Assembly: GCA_920105625.2 (NCBI GenBank)
Contig: OV050030.1
Span: forward strand, 317,010,789 to 317,074,788
Length of the DNA stretch: 64,000 nt
Direction of reading: 5' to 3'
From: Clusia tigrina
Lineage: Eukaryota; Arthropoda; Insecta; Diptera; Clusiidae
In this document: positions 63,133-64,000 of the stretch, one piece after another
Numbering within the stretch: the stretch's first letter is position 1
Layout: each line of letters opens with the position of its first letter
The notes under the pieces: model-generated
What the model was told of the DNA's origin: nothing
Seen by the model: only the letters and a program-made list of their open reading frames with translations
The model's database searches: none
Position numbers and translations under genes: made by a program

Positions 63133-64000
63133 TTTTTGTTTATTGAGTAGTAATTATAAAACTTTATTAGAATGCCTGATAGATACGGGGAGTCCCATTA
63201 GCTTCATCCGACAAATGTTCGTTCCAGATTTTTTAAAAATAAAATTAAACAAAGATGTTAATTACTACGGAATCAATAAAACCAAATTAATTTTTTATGG
63301 GCTAATTGAATTAAATATATGTTTTGAAAATGAAAATGTTTTACTGGATGTTTTTGTCGTATCGGATGAGACTATGGTTTACCCCATAGTACTAGGTAGA
63401 GATTTTATATTGAAAGCTAAGCTAGAATTACGAAAAAGAAAAGATGAACTAAATAGAGATGACCTTAGCTTAAAAAATAAAAATTATGTTAAAAACATCG
63501 ATTGTTTGGAAAATGATAAAATTAAAACCGAGTTAAGTTTAAAAAATAAAAACCAAGTTAAGAAATTTGAATTTTTAAAAAACGATGATATTACAAATGA
63601 AGTAATTTCTAAGAGTAAAAGCGAAACCAATTTTTTTGTTAATGACGAATGTAAATTCCTTTTAATGGAAATTGAAGATGATAAATTAGATATAAATGTT
63701 AACACAAAATTAAGTTTCGAAACCAAAATGATGGTGACTGATATCTTTAAGCAGTTTTATGTTAATGGTAAACGTCCCGAGTTGTCAGAAACAAACTATG
63801 AAATGAAACTATCTCTTTCTAACGAAAAGCCCTTCCTTGTACCCCGAGGCGATTGTCGTATTTTGAAAAGGGTAAATTACGAGAAATTATAGATGATCTG
63901 TTAGCTAAAAGTATAATAAGGCCTAGTGAGTCTGAATATGCATCTCCAATTGTACTCGTTAAGAAAAAAACAGGGGAACTACGATTCTGTGTGGATTATC
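63100..64000 (+). pseudogene. Gypsy element C (+): protease and RT N-terminus (right-cut)
   Basis: Runs in the +1 frame relative to gag. The protease site DTG starts at 63182 (CLIDTGSPISFI), followed by YPIVLGRDFIL. A Lys/Asn-rich linker of about 90 residues contains two copies of a motif of about 8 residues (SLKNKNYVK and SLKNKNQVK). RT begins at LSLSNEKPFLVPR. The frame ends at TAG 63890-63892; after a shift the RT continues IIDDLLAKSIIRPSESEYASPIVLV to the window end. Confidence 0.87.

Overview
The window is eukaryotic and almost certainly from an insect or close arthropod. It is AT-rich, carries long (TA)n microsatellites, and is built entirely of transposable elements of kinds common in insect genomes: Ty1/copia, Ty3/gypsy, Jockey-type LINE, mariner and Helitron. 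I found no host gene, tRNA, rRNA or prokaryotic feature.

Positions 1-51150 hold one head-to-tail array of a copia retrotransposon. Neighbouring units share a single LTR, so the order is internal-LTR-internal-LTR and so on. There are 12 LTRs (LTR1-LTR12), 11 complete internal regions (units 1-11; 4112-4126 bp each) and a partial unit at each end (unit 0 on the left, cut by the window edge; unit 12 on the right, cut inside gag). Each LTR is TG...CA. It follows a purine-rich tract and is followed by a primer-binding site matching the anticodon region of initiator tRNA-Met, as in Drosophila copia. Each internal region reads gag, protease, integrase, reverse transcriptase, RNase H in one direction. 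Every complete unit has the same three in-frame stops and the same short loss between integrase and RT, plus one of two alternative +1 frameshifts. The array therefore appears to have multiplied as DNA (unequal exchange, conversion or circle-based amplification) after the element lost a continuous reading frame. Sequence markers show blocks of near-identical adjacent units, and the two array edges resemble each other more than the middle.

At 51145 unit 12 breaks into a perfect 463-bp (TA)n tract, which abuts a fragment of Jockey-like RT. From 51.8 to 64 kb lies a graveyard of older elements: a foldback or MITE-like inverted repeat, half of a gypsy element on + (RT to integrase, 52.4-54.0 kb), most of another gypsy element on - (gag to RNase H, 56.6-54.25 kb), a mariner on - (58.3-57.2 kb), a 3'-truncated Jockey on - (ORF1 and ORF2, 61.46-58.4 kb), the helicase end of a Helitron on - (62.3-61.46 kb), and the 5' part of a third gypsy element on + that runs off the window at 64000. 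A 46-bp sequence that looks like a Helitron 3' terminus occurs both at the Helitron's end and at the junction of the two opposed gypsy fragments. All identifiable coding remnants between 54.25 and 62.3 kb lie on the minus strand.

Nothing here works as a multi-gene pathway. The biology of interest is the array itself: how it grew, how it is homogenised, and whether its (TA)n-bearing LTRs drive recombination or transcription.
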